The position numbers and the translations under genes are program-made. 45,417 nt of DNA from Chloroflexota bacterium (lineage in GTDB: Bacteria > Chloroflexota > Dehalococcoidia > Lucifugimonadales > UBA826), in contig QGNN01000010.1 in NCBI GenBank assembly GCA_003228105.1, forward strand, positions 1 through 45,417, in the 5' to 3' direction. The notes under the pieces are model-generated. The model had not been told where the DNA came from and did no database searches. It worked only from the letters and a program-made list of their open reading frames with translations. Below are positions 16,731 through 25,724 of this stretch, piece after piece. The number at the start of each line of letters is the position of its first letter. Positions within the stretch are counted from its first letter, which is position 1.

Positions 16731-17000
16731 CTATATCAAATTTCGCGCTATCACTCTTATAAAATGCAGTAATATCAAAGCCACTACTGGTGAAAAATCA
16801 AACATGCCAGTTTTAGGTAATACTTTTCTGATCGGGCCCATGATAGGTTCGGTAATAGCATAAATCAACCGAATCACAGGAAAAAACGGGCTGCCATGGG
16901 ACACATTAAACCAAGATATCAAAACCCGAGCTAGTATTGAAAAATAAAATACTGTTGCGAGGATGTTCAGGAAATTTGCTAGATATAGTCCCAAATTCAA
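16731..17000 (-). CDS. YggT family membrane protein
   Basis: This small membrane protein has 89 residues with two hydrophobic segments: FLNILATVFYFSILARVLISW and a C-terminal FSPVVALILLHFIRVIA. They are separated by the family's conserved loop RLIYAITEPIMGPIRKVLP. YggT proteins are widespread, commonly lie next to proC or division genes, and have been linked to osmotic tolerance; the exact role is not settled. The only start that fits is TTG at 17000, overlapping the TGA of proC as TTGA, so translation is probably coupled to ProC. A weak 8-bp inverted repeat (CTGAATTT/AAATTCAG, 16688-16723) follows the stop. Confidence 0.88.
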   Translation of the reverse strand: MNLGLYLANFLNILATVFYFSILARVLISWFNVSHGSPFFPVIRLIYAITEPIMGPIRKVLPKTGMFDFSPVVALILLHFIRVIARNLI

Positions 17001-17797
17001 TTACCTAACTCAACCGAGCGATCAAATGCAGCCTTAACTCCGTTGATCAAAGCAGCCCTCAAACCATCGTTTTCCATAGAGACTAAGGCTTCTATCGTAG
17101 TGCCTCCAGGTGAAGTAACCATATCACTGAGCACAGAGGGATGTTTACCGCTTTCCAATACCAGTTCAGTACTACCCAATACGGTCTGTAGTACTAAATG
17201 TTTAGCCATATCTCTAGGCATCCCTAAATACACACCAGAATCAATCAAAGATTGAATAAATAAGAATACATATGCAGGACCACTAGCACTTAGAGCGGTA
17301 GCCATATCTATATATTTTTCATCGTGAACATAATACTCTTCACCTAAGGTTTTTAGAATTGATCCAATCTCTTCAATATCAGTGGAATTAACTTCATCTG
17401 TTGATGTCCATACCAACATACCCTTACCTATTTGAGAAGGTATGTTCGGCATTACTCTAATTATTTGTTGGTGTTCCAATCCTTTCGAAAGATCGGAGGA
17501 ATTACTTCCAGCCACAATAGATATGACTGGGCAACTAGGAGAAATTTTTCCTTTAAGATCCTTGTATACCTCTGGTAATGTTTGCGGTTTTACTGCCAAT
17601 AGTATCTTTCCTTTTTTTTCCAAGATTTCCATATTATCTTTTAGACAATTTACTCCGTAGGTGTCAGTCAGGTATTTCCTCCTATCGGCAATGGGGTCGC
17701 TTACATATATTTGATCAGAAGAAAACAATCCTTCCTTTAACACACCTGATATAAACGCCTCCGCCATAACTCCACCACCAATAAAAGATATAGTCAT
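16997..17797 (-). CDS. proC: Pyrroline-5-carboxylate reductase
   Basis: ProC reduces 1-pyrroline-5-carboxylate to L-proline with NAD(P)H in the cytoplasm. The 266 residues are the standard length. The N-terminal Rossmann motif is ISFIGGGVMAEAFISG. The central LLAVKPQTLPEV and RVMPNIPSQIGKGM segments and the C-terminal dimerisation signature SGPAYVFLFIQSLIDSGVYLG with VTSPGGTTIEAL are intact. It forms a two-gene unit with yggT through a TTGA overlap. pdxA lies 25 nt upstream on the same strand, so pdxA-proC-yggT may be one transcript. Confidence 0.95.
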   Translation of the reverse strand: MTISFIGGGVMAEAFISGVLKEGLFSSDQIYVSDPIADRRKYLTDTYGVNCLKDNMEILEKKGKILLAVKPQTLPEVYKDLKGKISPSCPVISIVAGSNSSDLSKGLEHQQIIRVMPNIPSQIGKGMLVWTSTDEVNSTDIEEIGSILKTLGEEYYVHDEKYIDMATALSASGPAYVFLFIQSLIDSGVYLGMPRDMAKHLVLQTVLGSTELVLESGKHPSVLSDMVTSPGGTTIEALVSMENDGLRAALINGVKAAFDRSVELGN

Positions 17798-17822
17798 AAT
17801 TCATCCCTCGAGTCCCTCATTT

Positions 17823-18833
17823 CTAACTACCAGGCAATTTACTATCACTTACCAAAGATACAGCCGTGTTGATTGATTCCATCATACTTATGTGATCTGC
17901 TATTCCTTTACCAGCGATATCAAATGCTGTGCCATGATCTACAGAGGTTCTAATAAAAGGCAATCCAAGGTTTACACTCACACTTCTTTGCCAGTCATGC
18001 ACCTTAATTGGGATATGGCCTTGATCATGGTACATAGCTATACATACGTCATATTTACCATCGATATTTTGATTGAAAACTGTGTCGGCAGCTATGGGGC
18101 CAGTAGCGTCAATTCCCATTGAACGAGCATCTTCAACAGCCGGTCCAATCTGTGTATGCTCTTCATCACCTAATAGACCACCATCGCTTGCATGTGGATT
18201 TAAGGAAGCAACTCCTATTCTAGGATTTGGAAATCCCCATTTCTGAAAATAATCGTGCGTCAGAGATATTTTTGCCAAAACATTATCACGAGTTACATAA
18301 TCACAAGCTATTCTGAGTGATTTATGGGTAGTCAAATGAACTACGCGCAAGGCACCTGTCATGAGCATTGTGGCAACTTGACTCACTCCTGTCTGCCTTT
18401 GAAAAATTTCCATGTGCCCTATATCTTTATGGCCTGCCAAATTACAAGCTTCTTTATTGATTGGGGCTGTGCTTATAGCTTGTATCTGACCCGAAGCCGC
18501 CAATTCACCAGCTTTGAGTATCCACTCCACAGAAGCTTTACCAGACTCGGCCGAAATTTGTCCATATTCTATTTTCTCAAAATTCAAATTGCCTAAGTCT
18601 AAAACATCAACAGTTTTTGCATCCGTATTGATTTTTTCAACAGATGAAATTCGCCTTATCGAAACAGGGGAATTTATCAAACTAATTGCCTGGCACATAG
18701 CTTCAGTATTTCCTATAACAAAAGGGTTACATTTATCGTAAATACTGGAGTCCATTAAAGTCTTAGCAACTACTTCAGGGCCAATACCAGCCGAGTCTCC
18801 CATGGTAATAGCAAGAAGAGGTCTGTTATTCAT
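17823..18833 (-). CDS. pdxA: 4-hydroxythreonine-4-phosphate dehydrogenase
   Basis: PdxA oxidises 4-phosphohydroxy-L-threonine in the DXP-dependent route to pyridoxal phosphate. The 336 residues begin with LAITMGDSAGIGPEVVAK. Further motifs are AISTAPINKEA, the metal/substrate histidines in HKDIGHMEIF and VHLTTHKSLR, GVASLNPHASDGGLLGDEE, and the C-terminal AMYHDQGHIPIKV. PdxA-like enzymes also act in catabolic pathways (PdxA2, four-carbon acid phosphates). With sugar-acid genes at both ends of the window this alternative cannot be excluded, but nothing adjacent demands it. It is followed closely by proC. The 132 bp upstream, before nrdJ's stop, hold no clear signal. Confidence 0.92.
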   Translation of the reverse strand: MNNRPLLAITMGDSAGIGPEVVAKTLMDSSIYDKCNPFVIGNTEAMCQAISLINSPVSIRRISSVEKINTDAKTVDVLDLGNLNFEKIEYGQISAESGKASVEWILKAGELAASGQIQAISTAPINKEACNLAGHKDIGHMEIFQRQTGVSQVATMLMTGALRVVHLTTHKSLRIACDYVTRDNVLAKISLTHDYFQKWGFPNPRIGVASLNPHASDGGLLGDEEHTQIGPAVEDARSMGIDATGPIAADTVFNQNIDGKYDVCIAMYHDQGHIPIKVHDWQRSVSVNLGLPFIRTSVDHGTAFDIAGKGIADHISMMESINTAVSLVSDSKLPGS

Positions 18834-18965
18834 CGGTTAATGTCCTATTTATTTTCGAAGCAGGGCGACATACATATTGCGACCACATAAAGCCTATACA
18901 TCAGTCCGCTTTTAACCTAAAGGCTAGAAACGTCCGGTTGAAATTCACTGTTATTCTGGAAGGCC

Positions 18966-21452
18966 CTATTCGCATTTATTGTATCCACAATCAGGACAGC
19001 TCAGGCAGCCTTCTTGGTGAAGTAAATATCCAGAACATTCCGGGCATTTAGCTCCACTTGCAGTATTTGAGTTGTCTTGCTGGTCGCTTTCTTTGTTTGT
19101 GGAGGGAAACAATCCTAACTGCGCAGAGCTTGCAACACTGTCAATCACATTGGACCCATCGTTCAGATTAGTTAGATGTCTACTTAAAGCCAAAGCAACT
19201 GCGTCTGGGGCAGATCTTACCAGGGTGCCTCCATCCCAAACGGGAACATCTGTAATGCCTCTCAATTGATCCACTATTTGTGAAGGATCGATTCCAGCTC
19301 TCAATGCCATCGAAGACAGCCTTGCGATTGCCTCCAAATAAGCAGAATCGCTACTTCCTGATTTACCTAAATTTGCAAATACTTCAAATGGATGTCCTTC
19401 GTCGTCAAATGTTATGTTTACAAACATCGTACCGTGGCCTGTTCTTACTCGATCCGTAACACCAGTTACTGACATTGGTCGCTGCCTTGGAACTTTCAGG
19501 TGATCTCCTTGGTTTTCTTCTTCCTTGGATTTGGTTTTACCTGTTTCTAAAACCTGCATTGATTTAGACCCGTCTCTATACACAGTTACTGCTTTACATC
19601 CTGTTTCCCAAGCTAGCCAGTATGCGTCTTTCACATCCTGCACAGTAGCTGTATTAGGCAAATTGATGGTTTTAGACACAGAATTGGTTACATGCTTTTG
19701 CCAAACCGATTGCATTTTTACATGTGCTTCAGCCGAAACATTCATGGCCGTTCTATACACATCTGAATCCAGACCATGGCTACCCATAATTCTTTCTGCA
19801 TTATCAGGATTTTCCACGATTTGCTTCAAAACCTCTCTGGCAGCTTCCTCAGTTCCTATAGCAGATTTCAAACTTTCAACAATTGAAGATGGTGAGTCTA
19901 AAAGTCTAGAACTTGTACCTTCATGATCTTCCCATAATACATTTGACCACCAGGCCAAAGCGAAATGAGGTTCGATACCACTGGAACAACCGGCTATTCG
20001 GCTAATCGTTCCGGTTGGTGCGATAGTTATTACACTTGCGTTTCTTACTGGGGGCATACCCCATTCCTTCAGTGCCGAATTCTCATATTCCGGAAAAGGT
20101 CCTCTTTCTTCAGCAACTCTGGCTGATTCATCCCAAGCAATCCTGTTCAAAAAACCTCCTAAATTGTCAGCGAGATTCAAGGCCTCTTTCGAGTCATAGG
20201 GTATCCCCATCCTAACAAGAGCATCGGCCCAGCCCATAACCCCTAAACCAATCCTACGGGTGTCCAAATTAACTTCACGTAGCACAGGTAACGGAAATGA
20301 ATTAACTTCAATCACATCATTAAGGAAACGAACTCCGGTTCTAGTAGTTTCTTCCAAAGATTCCCAGTTAAAATCGTTTCCTGTTATATGGGCATCAAGG
20401 TTAATTGATCCCAAACAACAGTTGCCGTAGTTTTCTAAAAATTCCTCCCCACAAGGGTTACTTGTTTTTATTTTGCCCATTTGAGGATTAGGCGCTGTCT
20501 CCCAAACTCTGTCTGCGAACACTACCCCTGGGTCTCCAGTTTTCCATGCCGATTCAGCTATTTCGTTCCACAAATCTCGTGCCTTAACTGTTCCTAGAAT
20601 TTCATTTGTGGGCCCGTCGCCTGTGTCTCTAGGATTAATGAGATTCCAATCATCATCATTCTCTACTGCTTTCATAAAATCGTCGGTTATTTGAACAGAT
20701 ATATTGAAATTTTGTAGAGTGTCATCATCATCTTTACAATGTATGAATTCTCTTATGTCAGGATGGCTAATAATTAATTGCCCCATGTGGGCGCCTAACC
20801 TAAAGGCCCCTTGGGTAAGAGTTGCCCCAACCGCTGAAAAAAGTTTCATCACGGCAATAGGCCCGCACGCTTGTCCATGTGTAGTGGATATCCGATCCTG
20901 CTTTGGCCGTAAATCTGATAATCCAAATCCAATGCCTCCTCCCCATTTTTCGATCATGGCTGCATCGTTAGCAACTTTCATTATGGATTGAATATTATCT
21001 TCTGGAGAAACAACAAAGCAGGCTGACAAGCAACCTCTACCGGTACCTGCATTCACCAAAGTCGGAGAATTAGGAAGGAATTTCAGGTTGGACATTATTT
21101 CATAATATTTTTCCTCATATTCAGCCTGCTTGACCTCTGGCTCTCCAAGAGCCACGGCGTTAGACACCCTTCTGAAAAGTCCATCTGGGTCTTCAATTGG
21201 GCTTCCTTCATCATCTCTTCTGAGGTACCGTTTTTCAATAATAAACCTGGCATTATCTGACAAGGGCAATCCATCGTTTTGGGCATTCTCGTCCAATGCA
21301 TCAATGCCACCTGATTCTATTATTGTATTAGTTAGTGCAACCGCTGCCTCACCAGAAATCCCCACTGATTCCAAGGCTTTTACAACGTCTTCTCTAATTT
21401 CCTCCCTATCACCACTATTAGAAGACCCACCTGAAACTACTCCCTGAGTCAT
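18966..21452 (-). CDS. nrdJ: Adenosylcobalamin-dependent (class II) ribonucleotide reductase
   Basis: NrdJ reduces ribonucleotides to deoxyribonucleotides using coenzyme B12 to make a thiyl radical. It has 828 residues. The catalytic barrel contains PTLVNAGTGRGCLSACFVVS, the TSNPCGEEFLENYGNC segment with the radical-site region, and APTGTISRIAGCSSGIEPH. A linker (residues about 640-790) leads to a cysteine-rich tail CPECSGYLLHQEGCLSCPDC that can bind zinc and re-reduce the active site. There is no N-terminal ATP-cone. It needs no oxygen and no NrdB partner. It lies 109 nt downstream of nrdR, with a large inverted repeat between them. Confidence 0.95.
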   Translation of the reverse strand: MTQGVVSGGSSNSGDREEIREDVVKALESVGISGEAAVALTNTIIESGGIDALDENAQNDGLPLSDNARFIIEKRYLRRDDEGSPIEDPDGLFRRVSNAVALGEPEVKQAEYEEKYYEIMSNLKFLPNSPTLVNAGTGRGCLSACFVVSPEDNIQSIMKVANDAAMIEKWGGGIGFGLSDLRPKQDRISTTHGQACGPIAVMKLFSAVGATLTQGAFRLGAHMGQLIISHPDIREFIHCKDDDDTLQNFNISVQITDDFMKAVENDDDWNLINPRDTGDGPTNEILGTVKARDLWNEIAESAWKTGDPGVVFADRVWETAPNPQMGKIKTSNPCGEEFLENYGNCCLGSINLDAHITGNDFNWESLEETTRTGVRFLNDVIEVNSFPLPVLREVNLDTRRIGLGVMGWADALVRMGIPYDSKEALNLADNLGGFLNRIAWDESARVAEERGPFPEYENSALKEWGMPPVRNASVITIAPTGTISRIAGCSSGIEPHFALAWWSNVLWEDHEGTSSRLLDSPSSIVESLKSAIGTEEAAREVLKQIVENPDNAERIMGSHGLDSDVYRTAMNVSAEAHVKMQSVWQKHVTNSVSKTINLPNTATVQDVKDAYWLAWETGCKAVTVYRDGSKSMQVLETGKTKSKEEENQGDHLKVPRQRPMSVTGVTDRVRTGHGTMFVNITFDDEGHPFEVFANLGKSGSSDSAYLEAIARLSSMALRAGIDPSQIVDQLRGITDVPVWDGGTLVRSAPDAVALALSRHLTNLNDGSNVIDSVASSAQLGLFPSTNKESDQQDNSNTASGAKCPECSGYLLHQEGCLSCPDCGYNKCE

Positions 21453-21522
21453 TAACGCTACTCCTCAATTCAAATATTAATTTAAAATATCTCTTTGAAA
21501 TCTAGTTCTTATTAAAAAATAT

Positions 21523-21552
21523 AGAACATTTGTACGAATTGTACATCGTTCT
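21523..21552. promoter_or_regulatory. Nested inverted repeat in the nrdR-nrdJ intergenic region
   Basis: TGTAC-GAATT-GTACA (21531-21545) is flanked by AGAAC (21523-21527) and GTTCT (21548-21552), giving a two-level palindrome about 70 bp before the nrdJ start. The GAAC/GTTC ends recall Gram-positive-type SOS (LexA/DinR) half-sites, but the spacing does not match the usual GAACN4GTTC. It does not resemble NrdR boxes. An operator or RNA hairpin is possible. Confidence 0.45.
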
Positions 21553-21561
21553 GTCTTATTT

Positions 21562-22116
21562 TTAAATTTGGGTTGTTGGTTTTTTGGGCTTCCTTCCTCT
21601 TTTTCTGCGCCCCACTGGAGTCAATTCATCGTCTTTAAGAAATGACATTTGGCTACTGGCCTCTTCTTCTTTGGGTTGCAACAACGCATCGACTTCTTCT
21701 TTAAAATTTTCTATGTCCCTAAAATCTCTGTACACACTAGCAAACCGTATGTAAGCCACCCTATCAAGGTTGCGGAGGCGCTCCATCACTAACTCACCTA
21801 TTACCCTCGAAGACATTTCTGCTCTTCCTGCATTAACCAGATATGTTTCGATCTCATCTATGGCTTTTTCAATACTGCCGATCGGCAGTGGTCTTTTAGC
21901 ACAAGCATTTTTCATACTCGACCATAGCTTATCTCTATTAAATTCCTCTCTCCTTCCATCTCTTTTAACCACCATAAGAACTCTGGTTTGTATCCTTTCG
22001 TATGTCGTGAATCTAAGAGCACAACTCAAGCACTCTCTCCTCCTTCTTATACTCTCATCCGAATCTCTAGAATCTATCACTCTAGAATTTTCGTTACTAC
22101 AAAAAGGGCAATACAT
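21562..22116 (-). CDS. nrdR: Transcriptional repressor NrdR
   Basis: NrdR senses ATP/dATP through an ATP-cone and represses ribonucleotide reductase genes. The protein has 184 residues. The N-terminal zinc ribbon has CPFC at residues 3-6 and CLSC near residue 31, with the RRRREC stretch. The ATP-cone follows (MVVKRDGRREEFNRDKLWSSM, then YIRFASVYRDFRDIENFKEEV). The family norm is about 150-160 residues. The extra C-terminal tail ends GRRKRGRKPKK, a basic AT-hook-like stretch that may add DNA contacts. It lies directly upstream of nrdJ, its expected target. A tandem NrdR-box pair lies in its own leader at 22179-22225, suggesting autoregulation of an nrdR-nrdJ unit. Confidence 0.95.
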   Translation of the reverse strand: MYCPFCSNENSRVIDSRDSDESIRRRRECLSCALRFTTYERIQTRVLMVVKRDGRREEFNRDKLWSSMKNACAKRPLPIGSIEKAIDEIETYLVNAGRAEMSSRVIGELVMERLRNLDRVAYIRFASVYRDFRDIENFKEEVDALLQPKEEEASSQMSFLKDDELTPVGRRKRGRKPKKPTTQI

Positions 22117-22178
22117 AAATTAAGCCAACTCCACCACTCAAAAAAGACAGGAATCACCCTCAGTAAGTATCACAAAAC

Positions 22179-22225
22179 ACACTATAAATCGTACTGTCGA
22201 CGTGAGGTTACGCTATATATTGAGG
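22179..22225. promoter_or_regulatory. Tandem NrdR boxes upstream of nrdR
   Basis: Two 16-bp sites match the known NrdR box (acaCwAtATaTwgTgt). Box 1 is ACACTATAAATCGTAC at 22179-22194 (12 of 16 by hand count). Box 2 is ACGCTATATATTGAGG at 22210-22225 (13 of 16). Start-to-start spacing is 31 bp, about three helical turns, which is the arrangement described for NrdR operators. They lie 63-109 nt before the nrdR ATG and overlap AT-rich sequence that could hold the -10. Confidence 0.75.
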
Positions 22226-22317
22226 TTTGTTAAAAAAAGTCTCAAGGGGGGGAGATCAGTATTTTATAGAGATTTTTATACAGTAAAGGTAAGCTTAGGC
22301 ACGAACGGAAAATTTAG

Positions 22318-22406
22318 ACCCTCTTTGAACAAAATTTCACAAAAGAGGGTTCTAACAATGGGAATTTTCAAACAGTGCGATAACTTGGGCAATAAATTTT
22401 ATTGCC
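22318..22406. repeat. Two inverted repeats in the ftsZ-nrdR gap (possible weak terminators)
   Basis: ACCCTCTTT (22318-22326) pairs with AAAGAGGGT (22342-22350). GGCAATAA pairs with TTATTGCC (22388-22406), 9 nt past the ftsZ stop. Neither is followed by a clean T-run, so termination is uncertain. The rest of the roughly 300-bp gap between ftsZ and nrdR holds the NrdR boxes and no convincing ORF. Confidence 0.4.
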
Positions 22407-22414
22407 TAATTATT

Positions 22415-23476
22415 TTAACCGCCTCTCCTTAGAAATGGAGGAAGATCCAGTGAGTCTTCATTTATTTCCACTTTATTGACAGCCTCAACTGTTCTGGCCA
22501 TGTCACGTTGAAGCAAGGTATCAGTAGTAGGGAACCCTGTTGCTATGATAGTAATCTTGATTTCATTTTCCATTTTGTGGTTCGTGGTCATACCAAATAT
22601 TATGTTTGCTTCAGGATCAACAACCCTCTGTATGACTTCCGCCGCTTCATGAAGTTCTGAAAGTTTTAAGTCACTCCCACCCGTTATATTAAACAAAACT
22701 CCAGTAGCTCCTTCTATCGAAACATCCATCAAAGGATTAGTAATGGCCTCTTGCGCTGCATCACGAGATCTCGTAGGACCAGATGCATGCCCGATCGACA
22801 TCCAGGCTGGTCCTGCGTCCCTCATAATGCTCTGAACATCAGCAAAGTCCAAATTTATATCGCCTGGGTTAGTAATAAGCTCTGTTATCGACTGAACTCC
22901 CAGCCTTAAAACATCATCTGCTAATCTAAATGCATTTTCTGCAGACACTTCCTCTTGGGAAATAATACTAAGTCTTTGGTTGGGTATAACTAGTAAAGTA
23001 TCTACATTAGTTTGTAATCTTTCTATACCAATTTGAGCCTGGTTTGATCTCCTTATACCCTCAAATGCAAATGGTCGCGTCACAACCCCAACCGTCAAAG
23101 CACCGGTTTCCTGAGCTATTTCCGCTATCACTGGTGCAGCTCCTGTCCCCGTACCTCCCCCCATTCCTGCCGCTATAAAAACCATATTAGAATCTCTTAT
23201 CACATCGTATATTTCTTCCCTACTCTCTTCAGCAGAGGCAGAACCTTTTTCGGGATCTCCACCAACGCCCATTCCTTGAGTCAGCTGTTCTCCTATCCTT
23301 ATCCTGTTAGGGACATCGCTTTTCAATAAAGCCTGAATATCAGTATTCATGACAATATATTCAACCCCTGAAATCCTCTCACGAAACATACGAGAGACCG
23401 CATTAGAACCACCACCTCCTACACCTATAACTTTGATCTTGGCCACTCCCTCTAATTCCCTACCACTTATAGTCAT
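22415..23476 (-). CDS. ftsZ: Cell division protein FtsZ
   Basis: FtsZ is the tubulin-like GTPase that forms the division ring. The protein has about 353 residues. The N-terminal [18 protein letters not shown] segment, the tubulin signature [16 protein letters not shown] and the T7-loop region [11 protein letters not shown] are all present. The conserved C-terminal peptide DLPPFLRR, which binds FtsA, closes the protein. The linker before it is short. The track's start at 23488 is a TTG that is itself part of the SD (TTGGAGG). The ATG at 23476 lies 6 nt after GGAGG and is the real start. It lies 23 nt downstream of ftsA, in an rsmH-ftsA-ftsZ cluster. Confidence 0.97.
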   Translation of the reverse strand: MTISGRELEGVAKIKVIGVGGGGSNAVSRMFRERISGVEYIVMNTDIQALLKSDVPNRIRIGEQLTQGMGVGGDPEKGSASAEESREEIYDVIRDSNMVFIAAGMGGGTGTGAAPVIAEIAQETGALTVGVVTRPFAFEGIRRSNQAQIGIERLQTNVDTLLVIPNQRLSIISQEEVSAENAFRLADDVLRLGVQSITELITNPGDINLDFADVQSIMRDAGPAWMSIGHASGPTRSRDAAQEAITNPLMDVSIEGATGVLFNITGGSDLKLSELHEAAEVIQRVVDPEANIIFGMTTNHKMENEIKITIIATGFPTTDTLLQRDMARTVEAVNKVEINEDSLDLPPFLRRGG

Positions 23477-23511
23477 ATATACCTCCAAAAAAACAAAATA
23501 GCCATTGCAAC

Positions 23512-24768
23512 TTAACCCAACTTTAAAACATTAATTAATCTTCTCAAAAATCCTGAATCTTCCACAGTATCTTTAATACCCAACTGCATTTCTGCCGAAC
23601 TTTCAGAACGAAAAGCATGCAATATCATTCCTACTGCAGTTGCGTAACAAGGTTCCCTCAACTCATCAGTCATTCTCATAAGAAAATCTGGAATTCCTCT
23701 TCTTACCTGGCAATTCGGTATAAATTGCTCCGCCATTTCATAGAAGCCCGGTAACTGCGATGCACCACCAGTTATATAAACCAAAGAATTAGGATTCTCT
23801 TTCAACCCTCCCTGCTGCAATTTCAAATCGACTAATCGAATAAGTTCCACAGCTCGTTCCCTCATCAATTGGCATATATCCCTCCTTCTTATTTCTATAT
23901 TGGCTGATGATCCAACAGGGGAAACAGGTATAACTTCCATTAAATCCACGGCGGCTAAATTGGTATGCCCATATCTCAATTTAGCTTCTTCTGCGTCTGG
24001 AAACTCCACATTGTAAGTCAAACAAATATCGTTGGTGAACTGGAATCCTCCAACAGGAATGGTAGCGGTGAAAACAACACTTCCATTCCTAAACAAAACA
24101 ATGTCTGTAGTTCCTCCACCAATATCAACAACAGCCGATCCAATATCTTTTTCTGTTTGTGTCAATATAGCTTCGCTGCTAGCAAATGGCTCCAATACCA
24201 TCGACTTTAATTCGATTCCTGACAGTGTTACTGCCTCTCTCAACTTATCAGCAAAATAGGAATCAGCTGTAATCAAATGAGTTGTCACTTCTAAGCCAGT
24301 AATATGCATCCCTACAGGGTTTTTTATACCATCGTGCCCATCCACACCGTAATGAATAGGTAAGGAATGGATAATTGTCCTACCTGGTATCTGTAACCCG
24401 TCAGAAACCATAGAGGGGATCTTGGCAAATTCATCTAATGTCACAACCCCCTGTCTACCAATATCTGAAAAATAATCGACCCTGTTCTCATACCCAATAT
24501 GGGACCCTGTGATACCCACGTATGCAGACTTCACATCCACCCCCACATCGGAACGAATTTCGCTCATAGTTTTCCGAATAGCCTGGCTCGCCGCATTCGC
24601 ATCCACCACATTACCTTTTGTGACACCGAAGGAAGGAACTACACTGTAAGAAACTACTTCAGGAAATCCTCCTCTAGATTTACGAGCTAGAATTGTACAT
24701 ACCTTAGTGCTACCAACATCTATGGCTGCGATTAACTCAGATTCGGTTCCCACGGATGCTTGGCTCAA
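23512..24768 (-). CDS. ftsA: Cell division protein FtsA
   Basis: FtsA is the actin-like ATPase that anchors FtsZ to the membrane. It has 418 residues with LIAAIDVGSTKVCTILA (phosphate 1), an SHS2 subdomain (YVGITGSHI), phosphate 2 VDIGGGTTDIVLF and the adenosine motif region VYITGGASQLPG. The C-terminal amphipathic helix GFLRRLINVLKLG is the membrane-targeting sequence. The start is TTG at 24768 overlapping the rsmH TGA (TTGA); no ATG gives a normal N-terminus. Direct coupling to rsmH, with no murein genes between, is unusual for a dcw cluster. Confidence 0.95.
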   Translation of the reverse strand: MSQASVGTESELIAAIDVGSTKVCTILARKSRGGFPEVVSYSVVPSFGVTKGNVVDANAASQAIRKTMSEIRSDVGVDVKSAYVGITGSHIGYENRVDYFSDIGRQGVVTLDEFAKIPSMVSDGLQIPGRTIIHSLPIHYGVDGHDGIKNPVGMHITGLEVTTHLITADSYFADKLREAVTLSGIELKSMVLEPFASSEAILTQTEKDIGSAVVDIGGGTTDIVLFRNGSVVFTATIPVGGFQFTNDICLTYNVEFPDAEEAKLRYGHTNLAAVDLMEVIPVSPVGSSANIEIRRRDICQLMRERAVELIRLVDLKLQQGGLKENPNSLVYITGGASQLPGFYEMAEQFIPNCQVRRGIPDFLMRMTDELREPCYATAVGMILHAFRSESSAEMQLGIKDTVEDSGFLRRLINVLKLG

Positions 24769-25724
24769 ACTATTTTCTCAACTATTCTCAACTTGGCACT
24801 TCTACTTCGGGGATTAAGAGATACCTCTTCGATAGTAGGGATTTTTACTTTTTTTGTAATAATCCTAAGCCGGGACCGATGATCACATACACAAAAGGGA
24901 ATTCGCGTCGAACATACACAATCCAAAGACTCTTTTTTAAAGAACTGCTTAACAATTCTATCTTCAAGGGAATGGTATGTTAGTATCACAAATTTTCCCC
25001 TATCAGAGAGCAAATCAAGACCTGAGGACAAACCCTTAATAAGGTTCTCAAATTCCCGATTAACCGCTATTCGTAAAGCTTGAAAAACTTTTGTTGCGGG
25101 ATGTCTTCTCGATTTCCCACGTCTACCTACCGTCTCTTGCACGATCTTCGCTAGCTTACCCGTAGTCATAATAGGTCGATTTTGACACACAGCCTTTGCA
25201 ATACGTTTCGCTGCTTTCTCTTCCCCGAAATTTGAAAAAATATTAGTCAATTGATCACTCTCAAAGGTATTTACCAACTCGGCAGCAGGTAGTCCCTGTG
25301 ATTGGTTATATCTCATATCCAACATTTCGTCATTCCTAAAACTAAATCCTCTCCCTAAAGTCTCTAATTGCATGGATGACAACCCCAGGTCCAACAGTAT
25401 TCCTCCAACAGGTTCTATACCTGATTCCCGCGCCAAAATCGCCATATCTGCGTAATTCCCATTAACTATTAGAGTCCGATTATTAAATTTTCGAAACCTT
25501 TCCTCCGACATTGCCAGGGAATCAGCATCAAGGTCAATACCAAAAACCTTCCTGTGCGGATATCTTTCAAGTAGGGCTGAAGAATGGCCTCCTAATCCAA
25601 AGGTGCCATCAATTAACCACCCTTCTGGACTATCATCAAAGGCTTTTAAAACCTCAGAAACCATTACGGGCATGTGCACAGTACCACCAGATTTAGAGTT
25701 CAATCCGTAGATCCCTTTACCCAT
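24765..25724 (-). CDS. rsmH: 16S rRNA (cytosine1402-N4)-methyltransferase RsmH
   Basis: RsmH methylates N4 of C1402 in the ribosomal P site. The protein has about 319 residues from the ATG at 25724. The SAM-binding motif is LIDGTFGLGGHSSALLE, followed by GGILLDLGLSSMQL, a substrate-binding helical insert, and a C-terminal LTYHSLEDRIVKQFF. A CxC-type motif region (CVCSTRIPFCVCD) is normal in the family. The track's start is TTG at 25736. The ATG at 25673 (MPVMVSEVLKAF) is also possible and closer to many homologues. It is the first gene of the rsmH-ftsA-ftsZ cluster. mraZ is absent upstream, where a MogA-like gene is divergent. Confidence 0.95.
   Translation of the reverse strand: MGKGIYGLNSKSGGTVHMPVMVSEVLKAFDDSPEGWLIDGTFGLGGHSSALLERYPHRKVFGIDLDADSLAMSEERFRKFNNRTLIVNGNYADMAILARESGIEPVGGILLDLGLSSMQLETLGRGFSFRNDEMLDMRYNQSQGLPAAELVNTFESDQLTNIFSNFGEEKAAKRIAKAVCQNRPIMTTGKLAKIVQETVGRRGKSRRHPATKVFQALRIAVNREFENLIKGLSSGLDLLSDRGKFVILTYHSLEDRIVKQFFKKESLDCVCSTRIPFCVCDHRSRLRIITKKVKIPTIEEVSLNPRSRSAKLRIVEKIV

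Noticed and set aside
18834-18965. Possible small RNA or terminator between pdxA and nrdJ
   Set aside because: No stable stem with a T-run, no ORF with an RBS and no tRNA-like cloverleaf was found by eye.
19525-19926. 133-residue plus-strand ORF
   Set aside because: It lies wholly opposite nrdJ and has no RBS or family-like motifs.
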